Positions 46,282 to 54,841 of a DNA stretch of 64,000 bases are shown piece after piece. The DNA is from Alteromonadaceae bacterium. Its GTDB lineage: Bacteria; Pseudomonadota; Gammaproteobacteria; Enterobacterales; Alteromonadaceae. How positions within the stretch are numbered: the first letter of the stretch is position 1; the number at the start of each line of letters is the position of its first letter. The notes beneath the pieces were generated by a model that saw only the letters and a program-made list of their open reading frames with translations, was not told the origin of the DNA and did no database searches. The position numbers and the translations under genes are program-made. The stretch lies in the NCBI GenBank assembly GCA_013216015.1, contig JABSOI010000010.1:144505-208504 (forward strand), given 5' to 3'.

Positions 46282-46998
46282 ATGTTCTATTTAGAATTAC
46301 TGTTATGGGCATTTTTTACTGTCTTTCCTATTTATGTTTATATGACGCACGAACAAGAAAAACAAAGAGTTATTACCAATCCAGCATTGCGAAACTCTGT
46401 TTATCAACTGACAATGCTACATTTATGGTTGCCAACATTGTTACTATTAGCGATGACTATGGGTTCTGAACTGACTTTATCCAGTTTAGGCTTTAACTGG
46501 GAATGGGATCTGGTTAACCAAATAGCAGTGGGATTAACGGTCATATTGACATTATTATTTATTTTCCAGATAAAAAGCTTTAATAAAGACCCTGATGCAC
46601 AAAAGAAATTTATCGAGCAAATAGCATTTATTCGTTGGTTTATGCCTGAAAACATCAGTCAGGCTCGTTATTTTATATTGGGATTATCTGTAACAGCGGG
46701 GATCTGTGAAGAACTATTATTTCGTGGCTATTTACTAAACTTGTTTGATCAAAATATGCCGACTTATGTTGCCGTGATTTTATCGAGTTTGGCTTTTGGT
46801 GCTGGCCACATCTATCAGGGTATTTCCAATGTATTCAAAACCACATTATTGGGCGTGTTTATGTCATGTATATATTTACTGACTGACTCTATTTATCTGG
46901 TGATATATTTACATATTATCATCGATGCTTATGCTGGATCTTCAGCATATATCAGTTTATCTGCCTTAAAGGAAAATCGTTCAACCGAAACATCATAG
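46282..46998 (+). CDS. CPBP-family intramembrane metalloprotease
   Basis: About 238 residues with some six to seven helices. The CAAX-protease/bacteriocin-processing (ABI) motifs are complete: E143-E144-xxx-R148 (CEELLFRGYLL), F172-xxx-H176 (FGAGHIYQG) and H211-xxx-D215 (HIIIDAY). It cleaves within or near membrane segments; the substrate is unknown. ATG 46282 follows TTGAGG at a good distance, so I prefer it over 46261. It is divergent from the LysR gene and likely under its control. Confidence 0.85.
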   Translation: MFYLELLLWAFFTVFPIYVYMTHEQEKQRVITNPALRNSVYQLTMLHLWLPTLLLLAMTMGSELTLSSLGFNWEWDLVNQIAVGLTVILTLLFIFQIKSFNKDPDAQKKFIEQIAFIRWFMPENISQARYFILGLSVTAGICEELLFRGYLLNLFDQNMPTYVAVILSSLAFGAGHIYQGISNVFKTTLLGVFMSCIYLLTDSIYLVIYLHIIIDAYAGSSAYISLSALKENRSTETS

Positions 46999-47566
46999 CC
47001 TAAAACCTTAACCAGACCACCTACTCTGCTCGTCTTTTACTAAGAGGTGGTCTGTTAAAACTTAAAGCGTCAATAAGTGACCAATCAACGTTGCTTAAGT
47101 GATAATTCGGCTCTGACTGGCTTAAAGCGTTTATCCAACTTGAACATTTATTCCTTGATGGTGTAAAAGCCGCATTTTAATCGTCATCAATTAGGTCGAA
47201 CACTCAACATAGTTTTAACTTTGGCTGCAAAATCATATTTTCATTGATTACCGTATTAAAAGTACCGTATTAAAAGTACCGTATTAAAAGTACCGTATTA
47301 AAAGTGCCGTATTAAAAGTGCCACCCAAGCAAACACCTAATATTAAACGATCCTCTTCAGGTTCAATCCTTCAACTCGATACAAACCAGATGTTATATTT
47401 TATATTCACTCATTGTGTTGATATTACTAACAATAATGCTATCGTTAATATTATCTGTAACTTTTCATAAAAGCGTTACCCCTTTCAGCTCTGATAAGAA
47501 TAAAAGGATCTTACAAGTAAATTACTTAATTTATCTGGTAAATGACCTAACCAAGGAAGATATATA
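46999..47566. other. 568-bp gap with 14-bp tandem repeat
   Basis: No gene. A 9-bp hairpin AGACCACCT / AGGTGGTCT at 47014-47053 may end the CPBP transcript. At 47251-47320 lie five head-to-tail copies of the 14-mer CCGTATTAAAAGTA (the last two end in G), about 250 bp upstream of the next operon. The last 150 bp are AT-rich and probably carry its promoter. Confidence 0.6.
47251..47320. repeat. 14-bp tandem repeat, five copies
   Basis: Five contiguous copies of CCGTATTAAAAGTA; copies four and five have G at the last position. A partial unit follows. Confidence 0.9.
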
Positions 47567-49249
47567 ATGAAACCTAACTTATTTAAAAAAGGCTTTGTTT
47601 TTCGACATTGCTTTATCTTAGTTTTTAGCCTGATCAGTTGCTTCATAATAACGCCAGTCTGGGGTCAAAAACCCAGTAAAACCTCAGCCTCTCAACTCAA
47701 TAATGACTCCTTTGGTAAGGATAATTTACATTATAAATTTAGCCTTAACAATAAAACGACAAAAAATCGAAGTAACGAAGTAGAACTCAAATTCGTTGAT
47801 GACTTCTTCGGCAATAATGATTGTGTATTCAAACTCACCTTAAAAGGAAGTTCTCCGTCCAGAATAAAAGGCAAAAAATCAACTGACAATAAATCATGTA
47901 TTGTAAATATCCCTATAAAACAAGCAGGTGACTGGAAAATTTCGTACCATTTCAAGAAAAAAAGAGACCGAATAACATTCGGAAAAACAACGACTTTAGA
48001 GTTTAAAACCATCGCTCCTGTACTCAATGGTACCTCTCCTGAAGCTAACGAGGAAACAGAAACAAATTACTCCGTAGAACTAAAATCCACAACCGAAGTG
48101 CTTGAGCCAAGCTATACATTTCCTCACCTCATTGCTGAACTCGGAGAATTTAAACTAAAATTAACTCAGACTGATATTGAGACAATAACCGACATCACTG
48201 TCTCAGCAAGTCCCTGTAACTTACAAACACCCTTCAACGGCCATAACCAGTATAAAATATACGGTGAAATTACAGGCGATAAAGGTTTGTGCTCTTTTAA
48301 CTTTCCTGTTAAAAAAGCTGATAGTGGAGAAAAAGCCAATGACCTCAAAAACATTACCCTGCATATTTTTGTTCCCGACGATCCACAGGCACCGATCCCA
48401 CAGATAAAAAAACATAAAAAAGAACAAAATGAACAAGATCACACTGTTGCTTGGCTAGCAATAGCCACCAAACCCGATCCCAAAGATCCTACCTGTGACT
48501 TACCATTATTCTTAAATGGAGAACACCAAAACACAATATTTGGAAAAATAATAAATGGTAATAGATTATGTTCTTATAGCTTCAATCTAATGCAAGTAAG
48601 TGACTATGAACCGTTCTATCACGTAGAAGAAATGACTCTGCATTTAGAAATCGCCGACATCAAACTGCCTGTAGATAAGCCACCCATTTCGTCAAAAGAT
48701 ATCTTCACAACGCCTTTAGAACTGTCACTTGAAAAAGATCTCGAACTGGGACAACCCAATAAAGTGATATTAACAGCCATTACCTCTTACTTTTTCAACT
48801 ATGACAACATCTGTAACTTTGAATTAAGCCTAAACGGGGATTTCAAGCAAACAATAACTGGCCCATCAAATAATGAAAACAGCATATGTTCTGCTGAATT
48901 CACTGTTCATCAGGCCGGTAATTGGAATATTTCGTATCACAATAGACATGAAGGCGTCAGCCGAATATTTAATGTTATTACTCCAGAAAAAATGCCTCCA
49001 GGGATTATAATTGTCATTGTGTGTTCCTTTATATTTGGCGGCTACTCTATGATTCATAGCATTAAAATAAAAAGAATAAAAACTAAGCTACAAGTCGACA
49101 ACCCTGCTACTGATCTTGTAAAAGAATTTGAATTCACCAGTAACATAGTCGCTAGCAGCACAGCTATAACTAATCCAACCAAGCCTGGGCCGGCAATTAA
49201 ACTGAAATCAAGATTAACCAGTTCAAGTACTAGTATTCACCTAACCTAA
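47567..49249 (+). CDS. unknown membrane protein with four Cys-pair repeats
   Basis: 560 residues, not recognised. Residues about 11-33 form a signal peptide or anchor. The periplasmic part contains four repeats, each with two cysteines exactly 25 apart: C86/C111, C217/C242, C310/C335, C416/C441. Each first Cys is followed by an L-x-L-x-G segment and each second by S/I-x-x-F/I strands, for example CNFELSLNGDFKQTITG; repeats 1 and 4 also share QAGDWKISYH / QAGNWNISYH. This suggests four disulfide-closed immunoglobulin-like beta-sandwiches. A helix at 478-497 is followed by a basic then polar cytoplasmic tail of about 60 residues. It is the first gene of a two-gene operon with the coiled-coil protein 11 bp downstream. 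Confidence 0.72.
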   Translation: MKPNLFKKGFVFRHCFILVFSLISCFIITPVWGQKPSKTSASQLNNDSFGKDNLHYKFSLNNKTTKNRSNEVELKFVDDFFGNNDCVFKLTLKGSSPSRIKGKKSTDNKSCIVNIPIKQAGDWKISYHFKKKRDRITFGKTTTLEFKTIAPVLNGTSPEANEETETNYSVELKSTTEVLEPSYTFPHLIAELGEFKLKLTQTDIETITDITVSASPCNLQTPFNGHNQYKIYGEITGDKGLCSFNFPVKKADSGEKANDLKNITLHIFVPDDPQAPIPQIKKHKKEQNEQDHTVAWLAIATKPDPKDPTCDLPLFLNGEHQNTIFGKIINGNRLCSYSFNLMQVSDYEPFYHVEEMTLHLEIADIKLPVDKPPISSKDIFTTPLELSLEKDLELGQPNKVILTAITSYFFNYDNICNFELSLNGDFKQTITGPSNNENSICSAEFTVHQAGNWNISYHNRHEGVSRIFNVITPEKMPPGIIIVIVCSFIFGGYSMIHSIKIKRIKTKLQVDNPATDLVKEFEFTSNIVASSTAITNPTKPGPAIKLKSRLTSSSTSIHLT

Positions 49250-49260
49250 AAGGATCTAAC

Positions 49261-50031
49261 ATGTTAACAATCGCCGATTTATTCAAAACATCATTGCAAG
49301 CAACGCAAGACATCAGCACATCCGTGTTAGAAACCACAATGGAGGAGCTAGAAAAAAAACTTGACCAGGCACAGGAACAACTGGTAGAACAGATTAAAAC
49401 TGAGGTAACAAAAGAACTCACTGTTAGCAGTTCAAATGTACCATCTCAGAAGAAGAAATCTGTACAACATATGTCAGAAACTAAGGAAAAAGCAAACAAC
49501 ATAGAAAATCAGTCTGCAACGGAGGCGAAGTCAAAAAAACCAAAATTGGACATGAAAGTAATTGGTGACTCTCTGAAGAATGCCTGTCTTGAATCTTTGG
49601 ATATTGGTCTAGATAAAGTACTGGCTGAAGCTTGGTCTGGTTGGAGTGATTTGGAAGCTTTGGCAGATCCTGAACAAACACCTCCTGACGAAATCAATAT
49701 AGTTCCTCTTGCCCAGCATGTCATCGAGTCTGCGCACAAGCTTGAAGTAGACATAGCTATTGGTAGCGTTCAACTTACGACGGTTAATTTTGAAGCCTCA
49801 ATTCAGCTTTATCTGGATGGCGCTAATCTTGTCATTCAAAAAGGAGCGATTCAAGAAATTAGCATTGGCCAATTACAGGCGGGTTGTGCGTTGAATATAG
49901 GAAAGACCAAGTTAATTGATCTACCTGTCTTTCCTGTCAATATTCCGCTAAGCCATAAATTTGAGCCAGCAATACCAATTAAAGTGAAAGATTTATTCAC
50001 AGAAGAAAAACAGCCAAAGCTTCCCGAATAA
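49261..50031 (+). CDS. unknown coiled-coil protein, partner of 47567
   Basis: 256 residues, not recognised, with no signal peptide. An amphipathic start (MLTIADLFKTSLQATQDIS) leads into a coiled coil at about 20-62 (EELEKKLDQAQEQLVEQIKT). A polar Lys/Ser linker follows (65-100), then a C-terminal domain (about 105-250) of alternating strands, such as EVDIAIGSVQLTTVNFEASI and LVIQKGAIQEISIG, that looks beta-sandwich-like. AAGGA precedes the ATG by 8 bases and the gap to the membrane protein is 11 bp, so they are co-expressed. It could bind the cytoplasmic tail of that protein. Its 3' end overlaps the end of the MAPEG remnant on the other strand by about 35 bp. Confidence 0.68.
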   Translation: MLTIADLFKTSLQATQDISTSVLETTMEELEKKLDQAQEQLVEQIKTEVTKELTVSSSNVPSQKKKSVQHMSETKEKANNIENQSATEAKSKKPKLDMKVIGDSLKNACLESLDIGLDKVLAEAWSGWSDLEALADPEQTPPDEINIVPLAQHVIESAHKLEVDIAIGSVQLTTVNFEASIQLYLDGANLVIQKGAIQEISIGQLQAGCALNIGKTKLIDLPVFPVNIPLSHKFEPAIPIKVKDLFTEEKQPKLPE

Positions 50032-50584
50032 CCATAACCGCTAAAACAAGCCACGACATTGAAAAAAGCACAAAACGAGCAAGCACCACATCTACGGTTG
50101 CCTGAACAATAGAATGAGATATACGCAAAACTGCATATATCCAGGCGCAGGTTATATGCAAAGTATCAACATGACCTAATACGGCTATTGAGACTGCAAC
50201 GGCATAAAATAGTGTTGGCTGCTCAAATAAATGGTTATATACCCGTAATCATTCAAGATGCAGGTTTTGAAGCGTTTTAAAAGATTATCTACTGCGTTGC
50301 TTTCATTCCCAATAGCCAGCTATTGCTCAATCAAGCGCCTTTTAGATAAACTTTTAAATTCACCTCAAATTCCTGCATCTTGAATGACCACGGTTATAGT
50401 TGTTTGCCACTCTGGAAACTTCTTTTGGTAGAAGTTCACTCAATTTACTAGTGTCCTGCCCCTTCTGAGGGTGAATTCTTAATCTAGACATTGCAGGTAA
50501 GCGTGTCATATACATCCAAACTGTCATTACTACGGTAAGCAACCCAACTACAAGTACGGGTTGTAAAATCAAATGGGGTTCCAT
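49997..50584 (-). pseudogene. MAPEG-family membrane protein split by MITE
   Basis: The N-terminal part from ATG 50584 reads HLILQPVLVVGLLTVVMTVW, then MTRLPAMSRLRIHPQKGQ, ending at VANNY where a 157-bp MITE begins. On its far side the frame resumes NHLFEQPTLFYAVAVSIAVL, continues with HSIVQATVDVVLARFVLFSM and stops at 49997. Joining the halves with one TA removed gives an unbroken protein of about 143 residues with four helices, the length and pattern of MAPEG-family proteins (glutathione/eicosanoid-type membrane proteins). The element introduces a stop codon, so the gene is inactive. Confidence 0.85.
50240..50396 (-). mobile_element. MITE family A, copy 3, inside MAPEG gene
   Basis: 157 bp, same orientation as the copy at 35975. 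Ends TACCCGTAATCATTCAAG and the complement of TAACCGTGGTCATTCAAG. Flanked by TA on each side; the empty site reads AACTATAACC on the minus strand. Confidence 0.9.
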
Positions 50585-50625
50585 TAATACTTCCTATCAA
50601 ATATATAAAAATTATAAAATTAAAA

Positions 50626-50646
50626 AAGAGGCTACAGTAGCCTCTT
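50626..50646 (-). terminator. terminator of the TonB-receptor gene
   Basis: Perfect 9-bp stem AAGAGGCTA / TAGCCTCTT with a 3-base loop; on the minus strand it is followed by TTTTAATTTT. It lies about 150 bp after the receptor stop and also shields the MAPEG remnant. Confidence 0.75.
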
Positions 50647-50796
50647 ATAGTTTTTAGCAGTAAATTTTACTGATGAACTATTCTCGTATTTCAACCAATT
50701 TAGCAGAACATAACAATCACCTATGTTTTTAATATAAGCAGTTGTTAAACTAACAGTTTACATACTAAAAGGTTGTTAAGCCAACAGGTTGAAAAT

Positions 50797-52911
50797 CTAA
50801 AATATCCCGAAAAAAGATAACTTAATTTCTGGTTTATGTAAACGTCTTGATATTTGACTACCATCAGATGCACCAATACGGTTATCAACATAAAAATAAC
50901 GCGAACGCTTATAGTGCCCTCTGTTTAAATGTGTAACTTCAAGCTGGGCTTTTAAACCAAAAAACCGGGTGGTCTCAACAAAAAACCGAATTCTTTTATT
51001 GCCGGATAATGTTTCCATTTCATTGACCCGATAACGGGTATTAGTAAAACTACCCCAATATTCTAATCCCCAAGCAATTTTTTGTTCTACAAGATCTTGA
51101 CGCAACTCCATTGTTAGAAAATTAGGTGTATAGCCATTAATTGTTCTATTAGCATTTATAATTGAATCATAAAACTCAGAATCCCGATACCTGTGCTTAA
51201 TTTCAATCAAACCGTTAGGCAATACAAAATCAAGGGGCAAATTAAGCTCTGTTATCACGCCCCAATATTTAGCGTCTCCCGCATTCCCTAACCCGTAATT
51301 CTCGACTACTTCCCCATCATCATCAAAATCTGTTGAAACAACTACCTGCTCCAGAATGTCTTTTCGCCATTCATAAAATGCTTTAACTTTAAGACTGCCA
51401 CGTTCACTGAAGCTCCAATCATAGGTAACCGCAAATTCAGTCGTTTGGTCCGGCATTAAATTTGAGTTACCCGTAGTTGTTACACCATCAGAAACTTCGT
51501 TGCTCGTTGCAAAATCATTAAAATCCAGTTGACCAACTCTATGCTCTAACTCAACCGTCAATAGGCTATCGTCATTAATTTGATAAGTAGAGGAAATTCT
51601 GGGTTTGATAAATTGAAAACTTTGCTGATTATCTTCTTCAGCAAAAACCTTTATTTGTGAAAATTCTGAAGTTAAACCACCTGAAAATGACAATTTATCA
51701 TCCAATTGATAAGAGAATGTCGCAAATAATTCAGCACGAACTTCTTCTACCAAAACATTATCGTTGCTATCTGACGCTTGCAATAAACCTGCTTCATAAC
51801 TTTTTAATTTACTATCAAGTCTATTTTTTGCTATTTCCAAACCGAATTCAGGCTTAAAACTGTCTCCACCTACCAATGCCAATGTAGTTCGTCCTACAAA
51901 CTCAGTTTTGAATGTATCTTGAAGAGAACGGCTGTTGCTTGCTACACCGTCTTCATCAATATCATTTGATTGGCTATCCGTACCAATATCTTTTACTAAA
52001 CCAAGTCCTATTAAGCGCAATTTCCATTGAGAAAATGTTTTGGTCCAGTCAATACCTAATTCAGCCACTCTTGATTTTTCGTTATAATCTAATTGCCATT
52101 GTTCATCAGGTGAAGAGCCATCCACGTCCTTATTATAAGTATCCCTATTGATATCCATATGACCACTATACCCACCTAAGCGCGCATTAAGTGTGAGTTT
52201 TCCATCAGCCAGGGGACGAGAACCTTCACCATTAAAGAATGCCCACTTATCAACATTATTAAATATTTCATCAACGCTATCCGTATGCTGACCTTGAGCA
52301 TCTTTGCTTTCAATAATTGCCGTACGATATTCAGGACGTCCACCAATATCTGTATCAAAAGAAGTATCCCATTGCCCTAAAGTAGTGGTTATTGCAGCTT
52401 CTAAATTTGGGAGAATATCAGTTCCAGACGTTTGTCTGAATTTCATTGCCCAGGTACCATTGGTTCTATCTTTATGGCGAATAACATTAGCGACGATAGA
52501 TTGCCCTGCAGCTTCACCACTACTTATTCCACCACGTATAATTTCAATTCTTGCAACCTGAGCTGCCGGTATACGAATAAGTGCGCCTTCTAATCCTCCG
52601 GATTTTGACGTTGGTCTTGCACCATCAATTAACACATTTCCTGCATTACCACCAAACCCTCTGGCATCTAAACCCCTGTCAAATGAAAACCCGGGAAGAC
52701 GAGATATCATTTCTAATGCATTCTGAGGTAAATACTGTTCAAAAAAGGCACTGTCATAGCTAGTCGAATCAGATTCAGCTACTACAGCAGTATTGACTTC
52801 CTCAGCAATACTGGGGAGAGCTGTCATTGTGATCAGGCCAGTTAACGTGCCACAAAATAACGTGGAAAGTTTAAATTTTTTGGGAAATAAAGATGGGGAG
52901 ACTATTTTCAT
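50797..52911 (-). CDS. TonB-dependent outer-membrane receptor
   Basis: 704 residues. The signal peptide ends near LPSIAEE. The plug domain follows, with LPGFSFDRGLDARGFGG, VLIDGARPTSKSGG and the IEIIRGGISSGEA block. The rest is a long beta-barrel ending in the aromatic terminus KLSFFGIF. No clear TonB box could be fixed; the segment just after the signal peptide is the candidate. The substrate is unknown: no siderophore, vitamin or polysaccharide genes adjoin it. It needs TonB-ExbBD energy; the only exbD in the window is at 6381, far away. Transcribed alone. Confidence 0.9.
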   Translation of the reverse strand: MKIVSPSLFPKKFKLSTLFCGTLTGLITMTALPSIAEEVNTAVVAESDSTSYDSAFFEQYLPQNALEMISRLPGFSFDRGLDARGFGGNAGNVLIDGARPTSKSGGLEGALIRIPAAQVARIEIIRGGISSGEAAGQSIVANVIRHKDRTNGTWAMKFRQTSGTDILPNLEAAITTTLGQWDTSFDTDIGGRPEYRTAIIESKDAQGQHTDSVDEIFNNVDKWAFFNGEGSRPLADGKLTLNARLGGYSGHMDINRDTYNKDVDGSSPDEQWQLDYNEKSRVAELGIDWTKTFSQWKLRLIGLGLVKDIGTDSQSNDIDEDGVASNSRSLQDTFKTEFVGRTTLALVGGDSFKPEFGLEIAKNRLDSKLKSYEAGLLQASDSNDNVLVEEVRAELFATFSYQLDDKLSFSGGLTSEFSQIKVFAEEDNQQSFQFIKPRISSTYQINDDSLLTVELEHRVGQLDFNDFATSNEVSDGVTTTGNSNLMPDQTTEFAVTYDWSFSERGSLKVKAFYEWRKDILEQVVVSTDFDDDGEVVENYGLGNAGDAKYWGVITELNLPLDFVLPNGLIEIKHRYRDSEFYDSIINANRTINGYTPNFLTMELRQDLVEQKIAWGLEYWGSFTNTRYRVNEMETLSGNKRIRFFVETTRFFGLKAQLEVTHLNRGHYKRSRYFYVDNRIGASDGSQISRRLHKPEIKLSFFGIF

Positions 52912-53125
52912 TTTGTATATTCAACTTCAAAGATTATATTAAGGTACTTATTTAAATATTGTAATAAGGAATTACGACAATATTACTACAATGTTAGGTA
53001 TTTATAACTATATAACCGATTCTACTGAGCCTGTTTACGTTCAAAGGTATTCTGACTGCGACAAAACGTATCAAATACAACAATTGTTACATTCTCCATT
53101 GTGATACTTATACAAAACAGGATAA

Positions 53126-53156
53126 AAAAAGCCTGACATTAACTGTCGGGCTTTTT
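53126..53156 (-). terminator. terminator downstream of the prp operon
   Basis: 13-bp stem AAAAAGCCTGACA / TGTCGGGCTTTTT (one G-T pair) with a 5-base loop. On the minus strand it runs into TTTTTTT. It lies about 370 bp beyond prpF, with a composite MITE between, and may also end plus-strand transcripts. Confidence 0.75.
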
Positions 53157-53188
53157 ATTAAATATTTCTATTAGGGCAAATACTGTTA

Positions 53189-53460
53189 TACCCGTGGTCA
53201 TTCAAGATGCGGGAATTTGAGGTGAATTTGAAAGTTTATCTAAAAGGCGCTTGATTGAGCAATAGCGGGCTATTGGGATTGAAAGCAACGTAGTAGATAA
53301 TCTTTTAAAACGCTTCAAAATGCAGGTTTTGATTCGTTTAAAAAACATATTTACTGCGTTGCTGAATCTTAAATAAGAATAACTTATCCGGCGAATCAGC
53401 GTCTTGTAACTATGCTTTTTAATTCACCTCAAATTCCCGCATTTTGAAAGGTAACGGGTA
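53189..53460. mobile_element. MITE family A, composite copy 4
   Basis: 272 bp. The left half is the subtype 1 element up to its AAAACGCTTC segment; the right half is an inverted subtype 2 element like the copy at 61577 (GATTCGTTTAAAAAACATAT to TTCCCGCATTTTGAAAG). Outer ends are TACCCGTGG and AACGGGTA, with TA on both sides. It is either a nested insertion with loss or a recombinant. Confidence 0.85.
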
Positions 53461-53522
53461 TATACCCAAACTACCGGGTCGATATGTAAGGTTCTTTAGA
53501 TCCGAGAAAAACTGCTCAACGC

Positions 53523-54737
53523 TTAAAATGCATCGCCCGGCACTCGAACCCACCCTTCCATCAATATACGGGCACTACGGCTCATAACTGCTTTAGTGAC
53601 TGACCATTCACCTTCTTTTTCACTAGCCTCAGCTCCAACACGTAAAATACCTGACGGATGACCGAAACACACTGAATTTCGTTCTACGCCACCCGCAGCA
53701 ATATTAACTAAAGTACCGGGGATCGCCGCCGCAGTACCAATTGCAACCGCAGCAGTACCCATCATAGCATGATGCAATTTGCCCATTGACAGTGCACGAA
53801 CGTGCAGATCTATTTCGCTGGCAACTATACATTTACCACTGGAAGAGACATAATCTTGTGGAGGTGCCACAAAAGCAACTTTCGGCGTATGCTGGCGTTT
53901 GGCCGCTTCATCTATATGTTGAATAAGCCCCATACGTACAGCGCCATAAGCCCGAATTGTTTCAAACATCGCAAGTGCTTTATCGTCACCATTAATAGCT
54001 TCTTGCAACTCAGTACCTTTATAGCCAATATCTTCTGCATTAAGAAAAATAGTTGGAATACCCGCATTTATCATGGTCGCTTTAAAAGTACCGACACCCG
54101 GTACTTCAAGATCATCAACCAGATTGCCCGTAGGAAACATAGAAGTACCTTCGTCAGCTGACGGGTCAATAAACTCCACCGGAATTTCTGCTGCCGGAAA
54201 CGTCACACCGTCTAACTCAAAATCTCCAGTTTCCTGTACAGCGCCGTTGGTGACAGGCACATGGGCAATAATTGTTTTACTGATGTTAGCTTGCCAAATT
54301 CGTACAATAGCGACACCATTATCAGGAATACGATCCGAGTCAACTAAACCACTGTTAATTGCAAAAGAACCGACAGCAGCAGTTAAGTTACCGCAGTTAC
54401 CACTCCAATCAACAAAAGGCCGATCGATAGACACTTGGCCAAATAAATAATCAACATCGTGATCTGGTTTTTCACTCTTCGAAAGAATTACTGTTTTACT
54501 GGTACTCGAAGTCGCGCCTCCCATACCGTCGGTTTGTTTACCATAAGGATCAGGGCTACCAATTACACGTAGTAATAATGCATCTCGCGCAGCCCCTGCG
54601 GTTTGTGCAGATTTTGGCAAATCAACCAGATTAAAAAATACACCTTTACTGGTGCCACCACGCATATAAGTAGCAGCTATCTTTACTTGAGCTGCATGAG
54701 TTACTTGAGGTGTCTGAGTTTGAGGAACATCAGCCAT
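53523..54737 (-). CDS. prpF: 2-methylaconitate cis-trans isomerase
   Basis: 404 residues, PrpF family (diaminopimelate-epimerase-like fold). It isomerises the 2-methylaconitate made by AcnD, so the AcnD route needs it. Motifs: TYMRGGTSKGVFF near the N-terminus and the DGMGGATSSTSKTVILS and WSGNCGNLTAAVG blocks. It is the last gene of the prp operon, about 100 bp after acnD, with a 12-bp hairpin in the gap. Intact. Confidence 0.95.
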   Translation of the reverse strand: MADVPQTQTPQVTHAAQVKIAATYMRGGTSKGVFFNLVDLPKSAQTAGAARDALLLRVIGSPDPYGKQTDGMGGATSSTSKTVILSKSEKPDHDVDYLFGQVSIDRPFVDWSGNCGNLTAAVGSFAINSGLVDSDRIPDNGVAIVRIWQANISKTIIAHVPVTNGAVQETGDFELDGVTFPAAEIPVEFIDPSADEGTSMFPTGNLVDDLEVPGVGTFKATMINAGIPTIFLNAEDIGYKGTELQEAINGDDKALAMFETIRAYGAVRMGLIQHIDEAAKRQHTPKVAFVAPPQDYVSSSGKCIVASEIDLHVRALSMGKLHHAMMGTAAVAIGTAAAIPGTLVNIAAGGVERNSVCFGHPSGILRVGAEASEKEGEWSVTKAVMSRSARILMEGWVRVPGDAF

Positions 54738-54766
54738 AACTTTCCCTTAATATATTGTTTGTACAA

Positions 54767-54793
54767 AAATGGCACATTATGAATGTGCCATTT
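54767..54793. promoter_or_regulatory. 12-bp hairpin between acnD and prpF
   Basis: Perfect stem AAATGGCACATT / AATGTGCCATTT with a 3-base loop. On the minus strand five T residues follow, so it can act as a partial terminator or as an RNA-stabilising end of the acnD transcript, reducing prpF relative to acnD. Confidence 0.6.
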
Positions 54794-54841
54794 AAATTTG
54801 AATTAGGTCCGAGTTAACATGAATAAACGAAAAAATGTCAT

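Noticed and set aside
51657..52763. Plus-strand frames within the TonB receptor gene
   Set aside because: No start signals and low-complexity His/Leu/Ile-rich content typical of antisense translation.
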